Positions 1-8,919 of a DNA stretch of 64,000 nt are shown piece by piece. Below the pieces are notes generated by a model, which was given only the letters and a program-made list of their open reading frames with translations, had not been told where the DNA came from and did no database searches. Every line of letters starts with the position of its first letter. The stretch's first letter is position 1. This DNA comes from Plantactinospora mayteni (GTDB lineage: Bacteria; Actinomycetota; Actinomycetes; Mycobacteriales; Micromonosporaceae): positions 148,635 through 212,634 of the forward strand of contig NZ_BONX01000045.1 in the NCBI RefSeq assembly GCF_016862935.1, in the 5' to 3' direction. Made by a program: the position numbers and the translations under genes.

Positions 1-1957
1 ACTGCACGTACGCGCCGTCCACGACGGACCACGAGCCCCGCCCGGTGGCGTGGGTCCACTGCCCGGCACCGCCGGAGAAGTCGTCCCGGAGCAGCGTGGC
101 GCCGTCGGCGGCGGTGACCGTGACGTCGTCGTACGCCGCACTGGTGGCCCAGGTCGACAGCCCCACAGCGCCGGTGATCGGGAGTGTGGTGCCCGGTGTC
201 CCGGAGGCGCGGCTCGGCACCACCTCGTCGCCGACGTTGGTCATGAACAGCTTCTGCACCTGATAGCTCGCCGACGGCCAGGAGGTCGAGTTGTTGAACC
301 AGATCAGGTCGGGCCGCCACTGCACGTAGTCCTCGTTCGCCAGCAGCGGCGCGTACGACGCCAGCCGGACCACGTCGGCGTTCCGCTCCAGCCCGGTCAT
401 GTACGCCGCCTCGGTCAGCGCGTTGTAGAACCGGTTGTCCTGCGAGGCGTACTCGCCGAGGAAGACCTTCGGCCCGGCCCGGTCGTAGGAGTCGTACCGG
501 TCGTTGTGCTGGAGGAACCACTCGGGGCTGTTGTAGTAGTGCTCGTCGACCATCTCGACCCCGGCGTCCCGGTTGAGCTGCCAGAGCCGGTCGAAGGTGC
601 CCCCCGCGTCGTCCGGCCCCGAGTTGCTGATCACCATGATCTCCGGGTACGCGGCCTCGATCGCGGCCCGGAACTGCTGGAACCGGGTGAAGAACTCGTC
701 CGGCAGGTTCTCCTCGTTGCCCACCCCGAGATGGGTCAGCCCGAACGGCGCCGGGTGCCCCATCCGGGCCCGCAGGCCGCCCCACTCCGACGTCGCCGGC
801 CCGTTGGCGAACTCGATCAGGTCCAGGGTGTCCTGGACGTGCCGGCGGAGCAGCTCCGGGTCGTCGGTGGCCCGGTTCTGCCCGCACCCGGTGACCAGCG
901 CCGGCACCACCGGCAGCGGCATCGCGCCGATGTCCTCGGCGAACTGGAAGTACTCGTAGTAGCCGATCCCGTAGGACTGGTTGTAGCCCCAGAAGTTGGC
1001 GTTGGTGGCCCGCTCCTCGACCGGTCCGACGGTGTCCTTCCACTGGTAGGAGCGCCGCCGCTCGTAGTTCGGCGCGGTGTAGCCGTAGTGGCTGCCGGTG
1101 TTGACCAGGCAGCCGCCGGGGAAGCGCAGGAAGCCCGGCCGCAGCGCGGCGACCTTCTCCGCCAGGTCCCGCCGCATCCCGTTCGGCCGGTTCTTGAAGG
1201 TGTCCCGGGGGAAGAGCGAGACCATGTCGAGGCGTACGGTGCCGCCGCCGGTGCCGGTCACCGCCAGCCGGCCGGTGCTGCTGGTCGCGGTGGCCCGGAA
1301 GGTGCCGGTGTACCTCGTCCAGGTGTCGCCGCGCACCACGATCCGCAGCGGCGGGGCGAGGTTGGCGCCGGCCGGGTCGGTGAGCCGGACGGTCAGCGGC
1401 GTGCCGGCGGCGGCGCCGGTGCGGGCCCAGAGCGAGAAGTCGTAGTACCGCTGGCGGTCGAGCCGGATGCCGGAGTTGTAGCCCGCGTTGACCACCCCGT
1501 AGCCCTGGCCGCCGGACGGCAGGTCCAGCCGCAGGTAGCGGCGGTTGCGCTCGTTGAGCCGCCCGGTGTCGTCGACCACTCCGACGGTGCCCCGGACCCC
1601 GTCCGGCGCGGTCGGGGCCCAGGCTGTCATCCCGGTGTACCCGGCATTGTCCGCCGGGTCGTACTCGAACGAGCGGTTCTGCACGAGTTCGGCGTAGAGC
1701 CCACCGTCGGCGGCCCGGTTGATGTCCTCGAAGAACACCCCGTACATGGTGTCGGCGATCGCCGGGCCGGTGCCGGCGGCGTCCACCTCGACGGTGTAGT
1801 CGGTCGCTGCCGGGGCCGCGTAGTCGGTCGTGACAGCGGCCGAGGCGGTGGAGCCGGGTGCGGCCGAGGCGGTGGAGCCGGCGGCCGGGACCGTGCCGAG
1901 CGCACCGGCCAGCACCAGGGCGCTGGCGAGCGCGCGGGTCGGGCGGGATCGGGACAT
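1..1957 (-). CDS. GH51 alpha-L-arabinofuranosidase, secreted (3' end outside window)
   Basis: Removes terminal arabinofuranose from arabinan or arabinoxylan outside the cell. The 652 visible residues begin MSRSRPTRALASALVLAGA, a Sec signal peptide. They continue with the GH51 opening YGVFFEDINRAADGG and an inserted galactose-binding-like domain. In the TIM barrel the acid/base Glu lies in GNEENLP (about E415) and the nucleophile in FLGEYAS (about E502). After the catalytic region a further domain reads DDFSGGAGQWTHATG and runs off the window edge; it looks like a DUF1080/LamG-type sugar-binding domain. The ATG at 1957 is preceded by GGACGGAGGAGCG. A long open frame on the opposite strand is only a GC-bias shadow. 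Alternative: an arabinoxylan-specific member. Confidence 0.88.
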   Translation of the reverse strand, partial: MSRSRPTRALASALVLAGALGTVPAAGSTASAAPGSTASAAVTTDYAAPAATDYTVEVDAAGTGPAIADTMYGVFFEDINRAADGGLYAELVQNRSFEYDPADNAGYTGMTAWAPTAPDGVRGTVGVVDDTGRLNERNRRYLRLDLPSGGQGYGVVNAGYNSGIRLDRQRYYDFSLWARTGAAAGTPLTVRLTDPAGANLAPPLRIVVRGDTWTRYTGTFRATATSSTGRLAVTGTGGGTVRLDMVSLFPRDTFKNRPNGMRRDLAEKVAALRPGFLRFPGGCLVNTGSHYGYTAPNYERRRSYQWKDTVGPVEERATNANFWGYNQSYGIGYYEYFQFAEDIGAMPLPVVPALVTGCGQNRATDDPELLRRHVQDTLDLIEFANGPATSEWGGLRARMGHPAPFGLTHLGVGNEENLPDEFFTRFQQFRAAIEAAYPEIMVISNSGPDDAGGTFDRLWQLNRDAGVEMVDEHYYNSPEWFLQHNDRYDSYDRAGPKVFLGEYASQDNRFYNALTEAAYMTGLERNADVVRLASYAPLLANEDYVQWRPDLIWFNNSTSWPSASYQVQKLFMTNVGDEVVPSRASGTPGTTLPITGAVGLSTWATSAAYDDVTVTAADGATLLRDDFSGGAGQWTHATGRGSWSVVDGAYVQ

Positions 1958-2032
1958 CGCTCCTCCGTCCGTTTGCCGGTCGGCCGGTAGCCGCCCGCCG
2001 CGCCGAAGCGGTCGCTGGCATGGATGAGCGTT

Positions 2033-2061
2033 AACATAGATAGATCGACATTAGGTGTCAA
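2033..2061 (-). promoter_or_regulatory. Promoter of the GH51 gene
   Basis: On the minus strand TTGACA (2061-2056) and TATGTT (2038-2033) are separated by exactly 17 nt, about 75 bp upstream of the GH51 start. The -10 runs into ATGTTAACGCTCAT, an imperfect palindrome that could bind a sugar repressor; it differs from the CGAACCGGTTCG operators near the LacI gene. The rest of 1958-2171 shows no gene. Confidence 0.65.
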
Positions 2062-2171
2062 CCCTGGGCTGTTCTCCGCTCCACGGCGCAGTGAGCGTTC
2101 ACACCACTGCTCCGGCACCGAGTGTGTGGCCAGTGCCGTGACCACGATCCGGTTGACCGTTGTCGTTCCGA

Positions 2172-3938
2172 TCAGGAGAGAATGTTGGTTTCTTCGGTGG
2201 CGACGCTGTCGGTGGCTCCGCCGTGGCGGCGCCGGTGTTCGTAGCCGGCGGCGAGGATGAGATAGCCGCTGGCCGTCCAGGTGTAGGCGCGGTCGCGCAG
2301 CCCGGCGCCGGTGAGGGCGTCGAAGTTCTCGGCGAACCCGGAGCGTTCGCACAGTGCCCGGAAACGGCTGCTGATCTCGTCGGCCAGTGCGGTGAAGCCG
2401 CCGCGGCGCAGCCCGTCCTCGACGAGCACCGTCGTCGGCGCCCAGATCGGTCCGCGCCAGTAGCCGTCGGCCCGGTAGTGCGGTGACGTGGTCAGCTCGG
2501 TGGCCAGGCCGTACGGCGTCAGGTGCCGCTGGATGCGCCGGGCCAGGACCTGCCGTATCGCGTCGGGCAGCTCGTCGGCGAGCAGGACCGGCATGAGGTC
2601 GATCAGGCTGGCGCTGGTCCAGGTCCGCTGGGTGAGTGCGGCTCGCGCCACGAAGCCCTCGGGTGTCCACAGCTCCAGCAGCGCCGCGCGCATCTGCTCC
2701 GTCGCGCGTCGCCACGACCTGGCTTCGCCGGCCAGGCCCAGCTCGCCGGCCAGGTCGGCAAGCTCGCGCAGTTGGAGTACGAGGAACGAGGCCAGGTCCG
2801 CGGACTCGACGACGCGTTCGGGGTCGAAGGTCGTGGCGTTGTCCCAGCCGCTGTCGTTGCCGTGCTGGTAGTGCGCCAACTCGTTCCCGGGCACCCGCCG
2901 GGCGGTGAGCCAGAAGCGGGTCCAACGCTCCAGCCCCTGGTACGCCTCCAGTAGCTGTTCCCGCCGGAGTCCGGGGATGCGCCGGCGGAGCTCGCGTAGG
3001 GCCCAGCCGTGGATGGGTGGTTTGACGAAGTTGTAGAGGACCTCCGAGTGGGTGACCGAGTCCGGCAGCGCGCCGGCGCTGTCCTGGTGCTCGAAGGGTA
3101 GCCGGAACTGGTCCCAGGCCAGCTCCGGCGCGCCCGTGGCGAGGGCGAGGGCGTTGAAGCAGTGGTCCCAGCTCCACACCTTGTCCATCCAGTGCTTGGA
3201 CATCAGCACCGCGGGCCGGGTGACGAATCCGGCGGGGCGCACGGTGGCCGACCACACCACGTACGCGGCGAGCTCGGCGGCCGGCGTGTCGACGCTGCGC
3301 CACGGGGCGACCGCGTCGACGTACCGGCTGAACTCGGTGGCGGCGGACGCGGCGACCTGGTCGAAGGTCCGCACCGAGCGGTAGGGGGTGCGGGCGCTGT
3401 CGTACTCCTCGATCGCCAGCTCCCACGCCCGGTGGTCGCCGAGGGTGAGTCCCCGCTCGGCCGTGCCGAGTTGTTGGGATCCGGTGACGGTGGTGGGCCG
3501 TCCGGTGAGCACCGTGACGCGGTAGCGGCGGCCGGTCTCGTAGAGGGTGAACAGGTAGGAGCCGTCGACCGGGTCCTGCAGGAAGTACGGTCCGGTGAAG
3601 GGGGTCAGCGCGGCGTCGGCGGCGAGGATGCGCAGGCCGAGCCCGTCGCCCCGGACCCGCACGGTGTCGTCCGACTCGTAGGCCAGCTCGATCCGGCCCT
3701 TGCCGCGGGTCCACACCAGCCGGGACGGCACCGCGGTGACGGCGGTCTCCACCGAGGCCCCGCCGACGTGCGGAACGAGTCGCAGCACCGGGTGCAGCCG
3801 GGTCTGGTGCGAGACCAGGTGGACGTCGTCCGCGTAGGTCCTCTCCGCGACCACCGGGGAGAAGTTGAACCAGGATCCGGAGTGGCTGAACGGGATCTCC
3901 CAGATCGAGAACTCCGGACCGGCTGGGGCGACGGGCAT
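2172..3938 (-). CDS. GH63/MGH1-like glycoside hydrolase
   Basis: A 588-residue (alpha/alpha)6-barrel glycosidase of the GH63 / mannosylglycerate-hydrolase / debranching-enzyme type. A beta-sandwich-like N-terminal third is followed by the toroid, with WSWDHCFNALALA, the acidic stretch HGNDSGWDNATTFD and YWRGPIWAPTTVLVEDGL. The C-terminal ENFDALTGAGLRDRAYTWTA is also typical. There is no signal peptide, so it is cytoplasmic and probably acts on imported oligosaccharide. It lies 31 bp downstream of the broken transporter gene on the same strand and is probably still read from that LacI-controlled promoter. Its substrate cannot be told from sequence. Confidence 0.75.
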   Translation of the reverse strand: MPVAPAGPEFSIWEIPFSHSGSWFNFSPVVAERTYADDVHLVSHQTRLHPVLRLVPHVGGASVETAVTAVPSRLVWTRGKGRIELAYESDDTVRVRGDGLGLRILAADAALTPFTGPYFLQDPVDGSYLFTLYETGRRYRVTVLTGRPTTVTGSQQLGTAERGLTLGDHRAWELAIEEYDSARTPYRSVRTFDQVAASAATEFSRYVDAVAPWRSVDTPAAELAAYVVWSATVRPAGFVTRPAVLMSKHWMDKVWSWDHCFNALALATGAPELAWDQFRLPFEHQDSAGALPDSVTHSEVLYNFVKPPIHGWALRELRRRIPGLRREQLLEAYQGLERWTRFWLTARRVPGNELAHYQHGNDSGWDNATTFDPERVVESADLASFLVLQLRELADLAGELGLAGEARSWRRATEQMRAALLELWTPEGFVARAALTQRTWTSASLIDLMPVLLADELPDAIRQVLARRIQRHLTPYGLATELTTSPHYRADGYWRGPIWAPTTVLVEDGLRRGGFTALADEISSRFRALCERSGFAENFDALTGAGLRDRAYTWTASGYLILAAGYEHRRRHGGATDSVATEETNILS

Positions 3939-3969
3939 GGTGATGCTCGCTTTCCGGGGGTTGCGGTTG

Positions 3970-4614
3970 TCAGTCCTTCACGGCGCCGGTGGTGACGCCG
4001 GTGGCGATGTAACGCTGGGCGACGACCAGCAGCGCGGCGGCCGGGATCGACGCCACGACGGCGGTCGCCATGATGGCGTTCCACTGCTGGTTGTTGTTGC
4101 CGATGTACTGGTAGATGCCGAGCGTGATCGGCCGCAGCCGACCCCCGCCGTCCAGAGCGGACGCGAAGACGAAGTCGGACCACGCCCACAGGAACGCGAA
4201 GAGGCCGACCGTGATTGTCGCGTTGCGGCTGATCGGCAGGACGACCGACCAGAACATCCGCAGCGGTCCGGCACCGTCCACTGTGGCGGCCTGGATGACC
4301 TCCTCCGGGATGCCTGACATGAACGCCTGGAAGACGATCACTCCGAACGGGATGGCGATTGTGTCGTCGGCGACGACGAGGCCCGGAAGCGTGTTGAGCA
4401 GACCGAGGCTGAGGTAGATGGCACCGCAGTCGGCGAGGAGTTCGCCCCGGTCCGAGCCGTTGTCGAACTGCGGATACGGGTCCCAGATGGTGTAGGCGCC
4501 GCCGCTGTCACCGGAGCTGCCGTCCGATGACGAACACCCGACCGTCCCGCCGGCCACGGCCAGAGCCGCGAGCGCCACACCGATGGCGCGCCGGCTGTCT
4601 GCCAACGATCTCAC
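3970..4614 (-). pseudogene. Chimeric remnant: sugar-binding lipoprotein start fused to MalG-type permease end
   Basis: The 214-codon frame is intact but joins two unrelated parts. Residues 1-64 are the start of a solute-binding lipoprotein, with a signal peptide, the lipobox AGGTVGC, a Ser/Gly linker and the mature start YTIWDPYPQFDNGS. From about residue 66 the text is the C-terminal half of an ABC sugar permease, including the EAA loop VIQAATVDGAGPLRMFW, several membrane segments and the usual family ending GVTTGAVKD. The normal order is binding protein, permease, permease, so one in-frame deletion from the first gene into the third would give this product. The junction is near 4420-4425. 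It cannot be a working binding protein or a full permease. Confidence 0.8.
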
Positions 4615-4674
4615 GGTCTGTTCCCTTCAGGTCGATCGCTCAGGGTCCCTGCGCCCGCCAGGGCGACGGGCTGT

Positions 4675-4699
4675 CGAACCGGTTCTCCGAATCGGTTCG
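4675..4699. promoter_or_regulatory. Paired LacI-type operators of the sugar operon
   Basis: Two adjacent inverted repeats, CGAACCGGTTCT (4675-4686) and CGAATCGGTTCG (4688-4699), lie just downstream of the -10 box of the minus-strand promoter at 4704-4732. They match the perfect palindrome CGAACCGGTTCG in front of the LacI-type gene. This position would block transcription start or escape. Confidence 0.7.
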
Positions 4700-4703
4700 A
4701 CAG

Positions 4704-4732
4704 AACATAGAACTGCGATACGAGACCGTCAA
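4704..4732 (-). promoter_or_regulatory. Promoter of the broken transporter / GH63-like operon
   Basis: On the minus strand TTGACG (4732-4727), a 17-nt spacer and TATGTT (4709-4704) form a strong sigma-A-like promoter. The paired operators at 4675-4699 follow immediately. Confidence 0.65.
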
Positions 4733-4798
4733 GAGTTCAAATGCCCCTGACGAGCGCGACCCCCCGAAGAACGTCGGCCAGGTCAGGGAGACCGGGCA

Positions 4799-4827
4799 TT
4801 GACATCTGTCGGGGTGATACCTACGCT
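4799..4827 (+). promoter_or_regulatory. Promoter of the LacI-family gene
   Basis: TTGACA (4799-4804), a 17-nt spacer and TACGCT (4822-4827) read towards the repressor gene. An operator copy starts 5 bp after the -10, which implies autoregulation. Confidence 0.6.
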
Positions 4828-4832
4828 TCGGT

Positions 4833-4844
4833 CGAATCGGTTCG
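4833..4844. promoter_or_regulatory. LacI-type operator at the repressor promoter
   Basis: CGAATCGGTTCG is identical to the copy at 4688-4699. It lies at the expected transcription start of the repressor gene. Confidence 0.6.
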
Positions 4845-4915
4845 CCCAGCTCGGCGCCCCCATGCCCAGCCCCGTCGGCCGATGAGCAAGGCTGCTTCCA
4901 TCTCCGGGTGTCAGC

Positions 4916-4927
4916 CGAACCGGTTCG
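4916..4927. promoter_or_regulatory. Perfect LacI-type operator before the repressor start
   Basis: CGAACCGGTTCG is a perfect 12-bp palindrome ending 13 bp before the ATG at 4941. It gives the consensus for the other three copies. Confidence 0.65.
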
Positions 4928-4940
4928 TGAGGAGTACCCG

Positions 4941-5951
4941 ATGAACATCGGTGAGATCGCCCGCCGGGCCGGGGTGTCCCGCAGCACCGTCTCGTACGCA
5001 CTCAGCGGCAAGCGAACCGTCTCCGACGAAACTCGGCGCCGCATCCAGGCGATCATCGACGAGTTGGACTACCGGCCGAATGCCGCCGCCCGGGCGTTGA
5101 AGGAGGGTCGCACCCGCACCCTCGGGCTGGTGATCCCGCCAGCGAGCCTGCGGCTGACCGACATGCAGCTCGGCTTCGTCGCCAGCGTCGTCGAGGCCGC
5201 CGCCCGCGCCGACCTCGACGTACTCCTGTCTCCCTCCGGCGGGGACCACGACCGCTCCTTCGAACGGGTCGTCACCGGCCGGCGGGTCGACGGCGTCATC
5301 CTGATGGAGATCCGCCTGGAGGACACGCGTGTCACCCGGCTACAGCAGGCCGGCCTGCCATTCGTCACGATCGGACACACCGCCCACCCGCACGGCACCT
5401 GCTGGGTCGACGTCGACTACGCGACCCTGATCGCCCGGTGCGTGCACCACCTCGCCGACCTCGGCCACCGCCACATCGCCCTGATCAACCGCTCGCCCGA
5501 ACTTGTCGCCGCGGGCTACGGACCCGCCCAACGCGCGCTGGCCGGGTTCACCGAGGCCGTCACCCAGCGCGGGCTGACCGGCGTCGACCTGTGCTGCGGC
5601 GACGACGCCGCCGCCGGGGAGTCCTGCCTCGAACAGTTGCTCGACGAGCGCCCCGAGATCACCGCCATCGCCACCCTCAACGAGGCCGCCCTGCCGGGCA
5701 TCGAACGCGCCCTCGAACGCGCGCGCATCTGCGTACCCCGCGATCTGTCCATCGCCGGCGTCGCCGCCCGGCACTGGGCCGAGGGCTTCCGGCCGGCGCT
5801 GACCGCCGCGGACGTGCCCACCGAGATGGGTACCCACGCCGTCGAACTGCTCCTCGAACGCATCGCCACTCCCGACGCCCCGCCCCGGCACCTGCTGCTC
5901 ACCCCGCCGATCTCGCTGCGCGCCAGCACCGGCCCGGTACCCGCCCGGTAG
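4941..5951 (+). CDS. LacI-family transcriptional repressor
   Basis: 336 residues. The N-terminal DNA-binding domain reads MNIGEIARRAGVSRSTVSYAL (helix-turn-helix, residues 2-22) and a hinge helix ends near RPNAAARALKEG. A periplasmic-binding-protein-like sensor domain follows (DRSFERVVTGRRVDGVILME, FVTIGHTAH). An upstream in-frame start exists, but the ATG at 4941 follows GAGGAG and begins exactly at the conserved MNIGEIA, so it is preferred. Four operator-like palindromes in the divergent region fit control of both itself and the minus-strand glycosidase operon. The inducer is presumably a sugar released by these glycosidases. Confidence 0.9.
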   Translation: MNIGEIARRAGVSRSTVSYALSGKRTVSDETRRRIQAIIDELDYRPNAAARALKEGRTRTLGLVIPPASLRLTDMQLGFVASVVEAAARADLDVLLSPSGGDHDRSFERVVTGRRVDGVILMEIRLEDTRVTRLQQAGLPFVTIGHTAHPHGTCWVDVDYATLIARCVHHLADLGHRHIALINRSPELVAAGYGPAQRALAGFTEAVTQRGLTGVDLCCGDDAAAGESCLEQLLDERPEITAIATLNEAALPGIERALERARICVPRDLSIAGVAARHWAEGFRPALTAADVPTEMGTHAVELLLERIATPDAPPRHLLLTPPISLRASTGPVPAR

Positions 5952-6035
5952 CGCCTTCGTCACCACGACCTCGCGGACGAGCCCACGGCTCGCCCGGCGA
6001 TCCCCCACACCCCTTCCCTGCCCGAGGAGTCGCGA

Positions 6036-7862
6036 ATGGACACCACCACCAGGCACAGAGGTCGCCGTCTCGTCGCCCGGCTCGCGGTCGGCGCGCTCAC
6101 CGCCGCCTGCCTCGTCACCGTCGGAGCGCCCGCCGAGGCCGCAGACGAATCCATCACCGTCAACTTCTCCGTAACCGGCGGCTCGCCCACCTACCGGGCA
6201 TCCGGCTGGATCTACGGCATGACCGAGAACGCGTCCGGACCGGCCGACCACTTCTACCGCGACGTGCGGTTCCGCTACATGCGCGCCGGTGGGGCCCAGC
6301 TCGGCCAACCGGGCGGGTGGGTCGCCGGCAGGTACGAACGGCGGTGGAACTCGACCCTCGCACAGGCCCGCCGCACGATCGCGCTCGGTGGCCAGTTCAT
6401 CCTGCTGCCCCACGACCTGTGGGGCGCCGACGGGTACCCGATCTCCCGCTTCCCCGGCGACAACAGCAACTGGACGGACTACGACGCCTTCCTCACCCGC
6501 CTCATCGGCGACGTCCGCGCGGCGGGGATCGCCGTGCAGTGGGACATCTGGAACGAGCCCAACCTGGGCCTGTTCTGGAACCGCCCGCAGGCGCAGTACT
6601 TCGAACTGTGGCGCCGCACCTACCAGCGCCTGCGGGCGGAGTTTCCGAGCCACCTGATCGTCGGCCCGAGCTGCGCCTGCGTGCCCTCGACCGGGGGCTG
6701 GTGGGTCCAGTACCTCGACTTCGTCCGCGCCAACAACCTCGTACCGGACATCGTCAGCTGGCACAGCCTGCCCGGCGACCCGGTCGCCAACGTCAACGTG
6801 GCCAACACCACCCTCAACGCGCGCGGAATCCCGCACCCGCGCCCGTACCAGATCAACGAGTACGGCTCACCCAGCGAACAGAACCCCGGCGACGGCTCCT
6901 GGTACATCGCCCGCCTCGAACGCGCCGGCGCCGACGGGCTACGCGCCAACTGGGCCAGTACCGCCAACCTCCACAACGACCTCGCCAACCTGCTCGTACG
7001 CAACTCCGCCGGCCAGCACCAGCCCAGGGGCGAATGGTGGGTCTACCGCTTCTACGGGTCACAGACCGGACTCATCTCCTCCGTCACGCCCAGCCCGGCC
7101 TACGACGCCTTCGCCACCAAGGCAAGCGGCGTCGCCAAGATCCTCGTCGGGGGCGGCGGCACCACCGGCAACATCGCCGTCAACCTACAGCGCCTCGACA
7201 CCACCAACGGCATCGTGCAGAACAACCAGGTACGGGTGGTGGCTCAGCGCATCCCCTACAACGGCGGCGGCGCGGTCCAGGGCCCGATCACCATCGCCAA
7301 CTCCGTCGTGACGCTGTCCGGCAACGGCACCACCGTCAACCTGCCGCACACCAACGCCGACGACACCTTCACCATCACGCTCCTGCCGCCATCGGACGGC
7401 AGCTTCCAGACGGTGGCGGTCGCGCAGCACTCCCAACAGTGCCTGGACAACACCAACATGAGCACCGCCGACGGCAACCGGCAACAGCAGTTCTACTGCG
7501 AGGGCGGCGACCAACAGTTGTGGAACCTCCACCCGGTCAGCGGGGCCGCGAACACCTACACGGTCGTCAACCAGCAGTCCGGCAAGTGCCTGGACGTCAG
7601 CGGCTCCTCTGCCGCCGACGGCGCGGCGGTCGTACAGCAGCCGTGCACCAGCGGCGCACAGAACCAGCAGTTCACCTTGCGAAAGGTCACCTATTCGGGC
7701 AACGACGTCCACGACTACCAGCTCGTCGCGCGGCACAGCGGGAAGTGCGTCGACGTGAGCGGGATCTCCACGGCGGCACGCGCCCCCGTCCATCAGTGGA
7801 CGTGCAACCCCGCCAGCCAGGGCAGCCCGCTCAACCAGACCTGGCGGCTCTGGGCCCGGTAG
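6036..7862 (+). CDS. Secreted clan GH-A glycosidase with C-terminal ricin-type lectin
   Basis: 608 residues with a signal peptide (residues 1-36, cut near APAEAADE). The TIM-barrel domain is of GH39/GH79-like type, with a probable acid/base Glu in DIWNEPNLG (E174) and a nucleophile in YQINEYGSPS (E275). Residues from about 425 form a ricin B / CBM13-like beta-trefoil with repeated Q-x-W-type motifs (QQLWNLHPV, QNQQFTLRKV, NQTWRLWAR). Likely a polysaccharide-degrading exo- or endo-glycosidase, exact specificity unknown. The start follows GAGGAGTCGCGA. It lies 84 bp after the repressor gene on the same strand; a short stem (5978-5992) sits between them and no operator is seen, so it may be cotranscribed. 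Confidence 0.72.
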   Translation: MDTTTRHRGRRLVARLAVGALTAACLVTVGAPAEAADESITVNFSVTGGSPTYRASGWIYGMTENASGPADHFYRDVRFRYMRAGGAQLGQPGGWVAGRYERRWNSTLAQARRTIALGGQFILLPHDLWGADGYPISRFPGDNSNWTDYDAFLTRLIGDVRAAGIAVQWDIWNEPNLGLFWNRPQAQYFELWRRTYQRLRAEFPSHLIVGPSCACVPSTGGWWVQYLDFVRANNLVPDIVSWHSLPGDPVANVNVANTTLNARGIPHPRPYQINEYGSPSEQNPGDGSWYIARLERAGADGLRANWASTANLHNDLANLLVRNSAGQHQPRGEWWVYRFYGSQTGLISSVTPSPAYDAFATKASGVAKILVGGGGTTGNIAVNLQRLDTTNGIVQNNQVRVVAQRIPYNGGGAVQGPITIANSVVTLSGNGTTVNLPHTNADDTFTITLLPPSDGSFQTVAVAQHSQQCLDNTNMSTADGNRQQQFYCEGGDQQLWNLHPVSGAANTYTVVNQQSGKCLDVSGSSAADGAAVVQQPCTSGAQNQQFTLRKVTYSGNDVHDYQLVARHSGKCVDVSGISTAARAPVHQWTCNPASQGSPLNQTWRLWAR

Positions 7863-7890
7863 CCGGCACCAGTTCCGCATTCCCACCCGG

Positions 7891-7927
7891 GGTTGTCCGC
7901 CGCGCTGCCGGGGCGCGGCGGACAACC
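7891..7927. terminator. Strong hairpin between sugar region and catabolic island
   Basis: A perfect 14-bp stem (7891-7904 with 7914-7927) and a 9-nt loop lie between two convergent genes. There is no U-tract, as usual in high-GC actinomycetes. It can end transcription from both sides. Confidence 0.75.
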
Positions 7928-7948
7928 GCCCGGACAACGCCACTGGCG

Positions 7949-8908
7949 TCACCTGCGTTTGCGGATCTCCTCGGCGGCCTGTGGGACGACCTTGAACAGG
8001 TCGCCGATCACGCCGTAGTCGGCCAGTTCGAAGATCGGCGCTTCGGCGTCCTTGTTCACCGCGACGATGGTCTTCGAGGTCTGCATGCCGGCCCGATGCT
8101 GGATCGCGCCGGAGATACCCAGCGCGACGTACAACTGCGGGGAGACGGTCTTGCCGGTCTGCCCGACCTGGAACTGGTGCGGGTAGAAACCGGAGTCGAC
8201 CGCGGCACGGGACGCGCCGACGGCGCCGCCGAGCAGGTCGGCCAGCTCCTCGACCAGCTTGAAGTTGTCCGCGTTGCCGACACCGCGTCCACCGGAGACG
8301 ACGACCGATGCCTCGGTGAGCTCCGGGCGGGAGCCCTGCTGCTCGGCAACCCGCTGCACCACCCGGGCCAGCTTGTCCGCGTCGCCGACGGTCACGGCGA
8401 GCTGCTCCACCGTCGGGGTGGCCGCCGCCGGGGTGGGGGTGAGCGAGTTCGGCCGGACGGTGACCAACGGCAGCCCCTTGCTGACCTTCGACTTCACGAT
8501 GGTGGAGCCGGCGAACGCGACCTGGGTGGCGGTGCCGTCCGCGTCGAGAGCGACCACGTCGGTCAGGATGCCGTTGTCCAGCTTCACGGCCAGCCTGGCG
8601 GCGATCTCCTTGCCCTCCTGGGACGAGGCGAGCAGCACCGTGGCCGGCCGTACCCGAGCGATGAGGTCGGCCAGCACGGTGGCCTTCGGCGCCACCAGGT
8701 AGTCGTCGATCTCCGCACCCTCGGCGGCGTAGATCCTCACCGCCCCGTACTCGCCCAACTTCCCGGCCAACGCCTGCGCCACGCCGGTGCCACCGAGCAC
8801 GACAGCGGCGGGGGTACCCAGCTCGCGGGCGAGGGTGAGCAGCTCCAGGCTGACCTTCTTGACGCCGAACTCCCGAGTGGCTTCGACGACGACGAGAACC
8901 TCGGACAT
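7949..8908 (-). CDS. etfA: Electron transfer flavoprotein alpha subunit
   Basis: 319 residues. ETF accepts electrons from acyl-CoA dehydrogenases and passes them to the quinone pool. The N-terminal half begins [20 protein letters not shown]. The C-terminal FAD-binding half has [38 protein letters not shown] and [17 protein letters not shown], all classic for ETF-alpha. The ATG at 8908 fits the family N-terminus better than an upstream in-frame codon. It lies 11 bp behind etfB and ends the operon that starts with the thiolase at 11793. It probably serves the four acyl-CoA dehydrogenases of the island. Confidence 0.96.
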   Translation of the reverse strand: MSEVLVVVEATREFGVKKVSLELLTLARELGTPAAVVLGGTGVAQALAGKLGEYGAVRIYAAEGAEIDDYLVAPKATVLADLIARVRPATVLLASSQEGKEIAARLAVKLDNGILTDVVALDADGTATQVAFAGSTIVKSKVSKGLPLVTVRPNSLTPTPAAATPTVEQLAVTVGDADKLARVVQRVAEQQGSRPELTEASVVVSGGRGVGNADNFKLVEELADLLGGAVGASRAAVDSGFYPHQFQVGQTGKTVSPQLYVALGISGAIQHRAGMQTSKTIVAVNKDAEAPIFELADYGVIGDLFKVVPQAAEEIRKRR

Positions 8909-8919
8909 GTCCCCACCCC

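Noticed and set aside
50..1990. Long open frame on the plus strand opposite the GH51 gene
   Set aside because: The minus strand carries clear GH51 active-site motifs; the plus frame is a low-complexity Arg/Val/Pro/Gly product of high GC.
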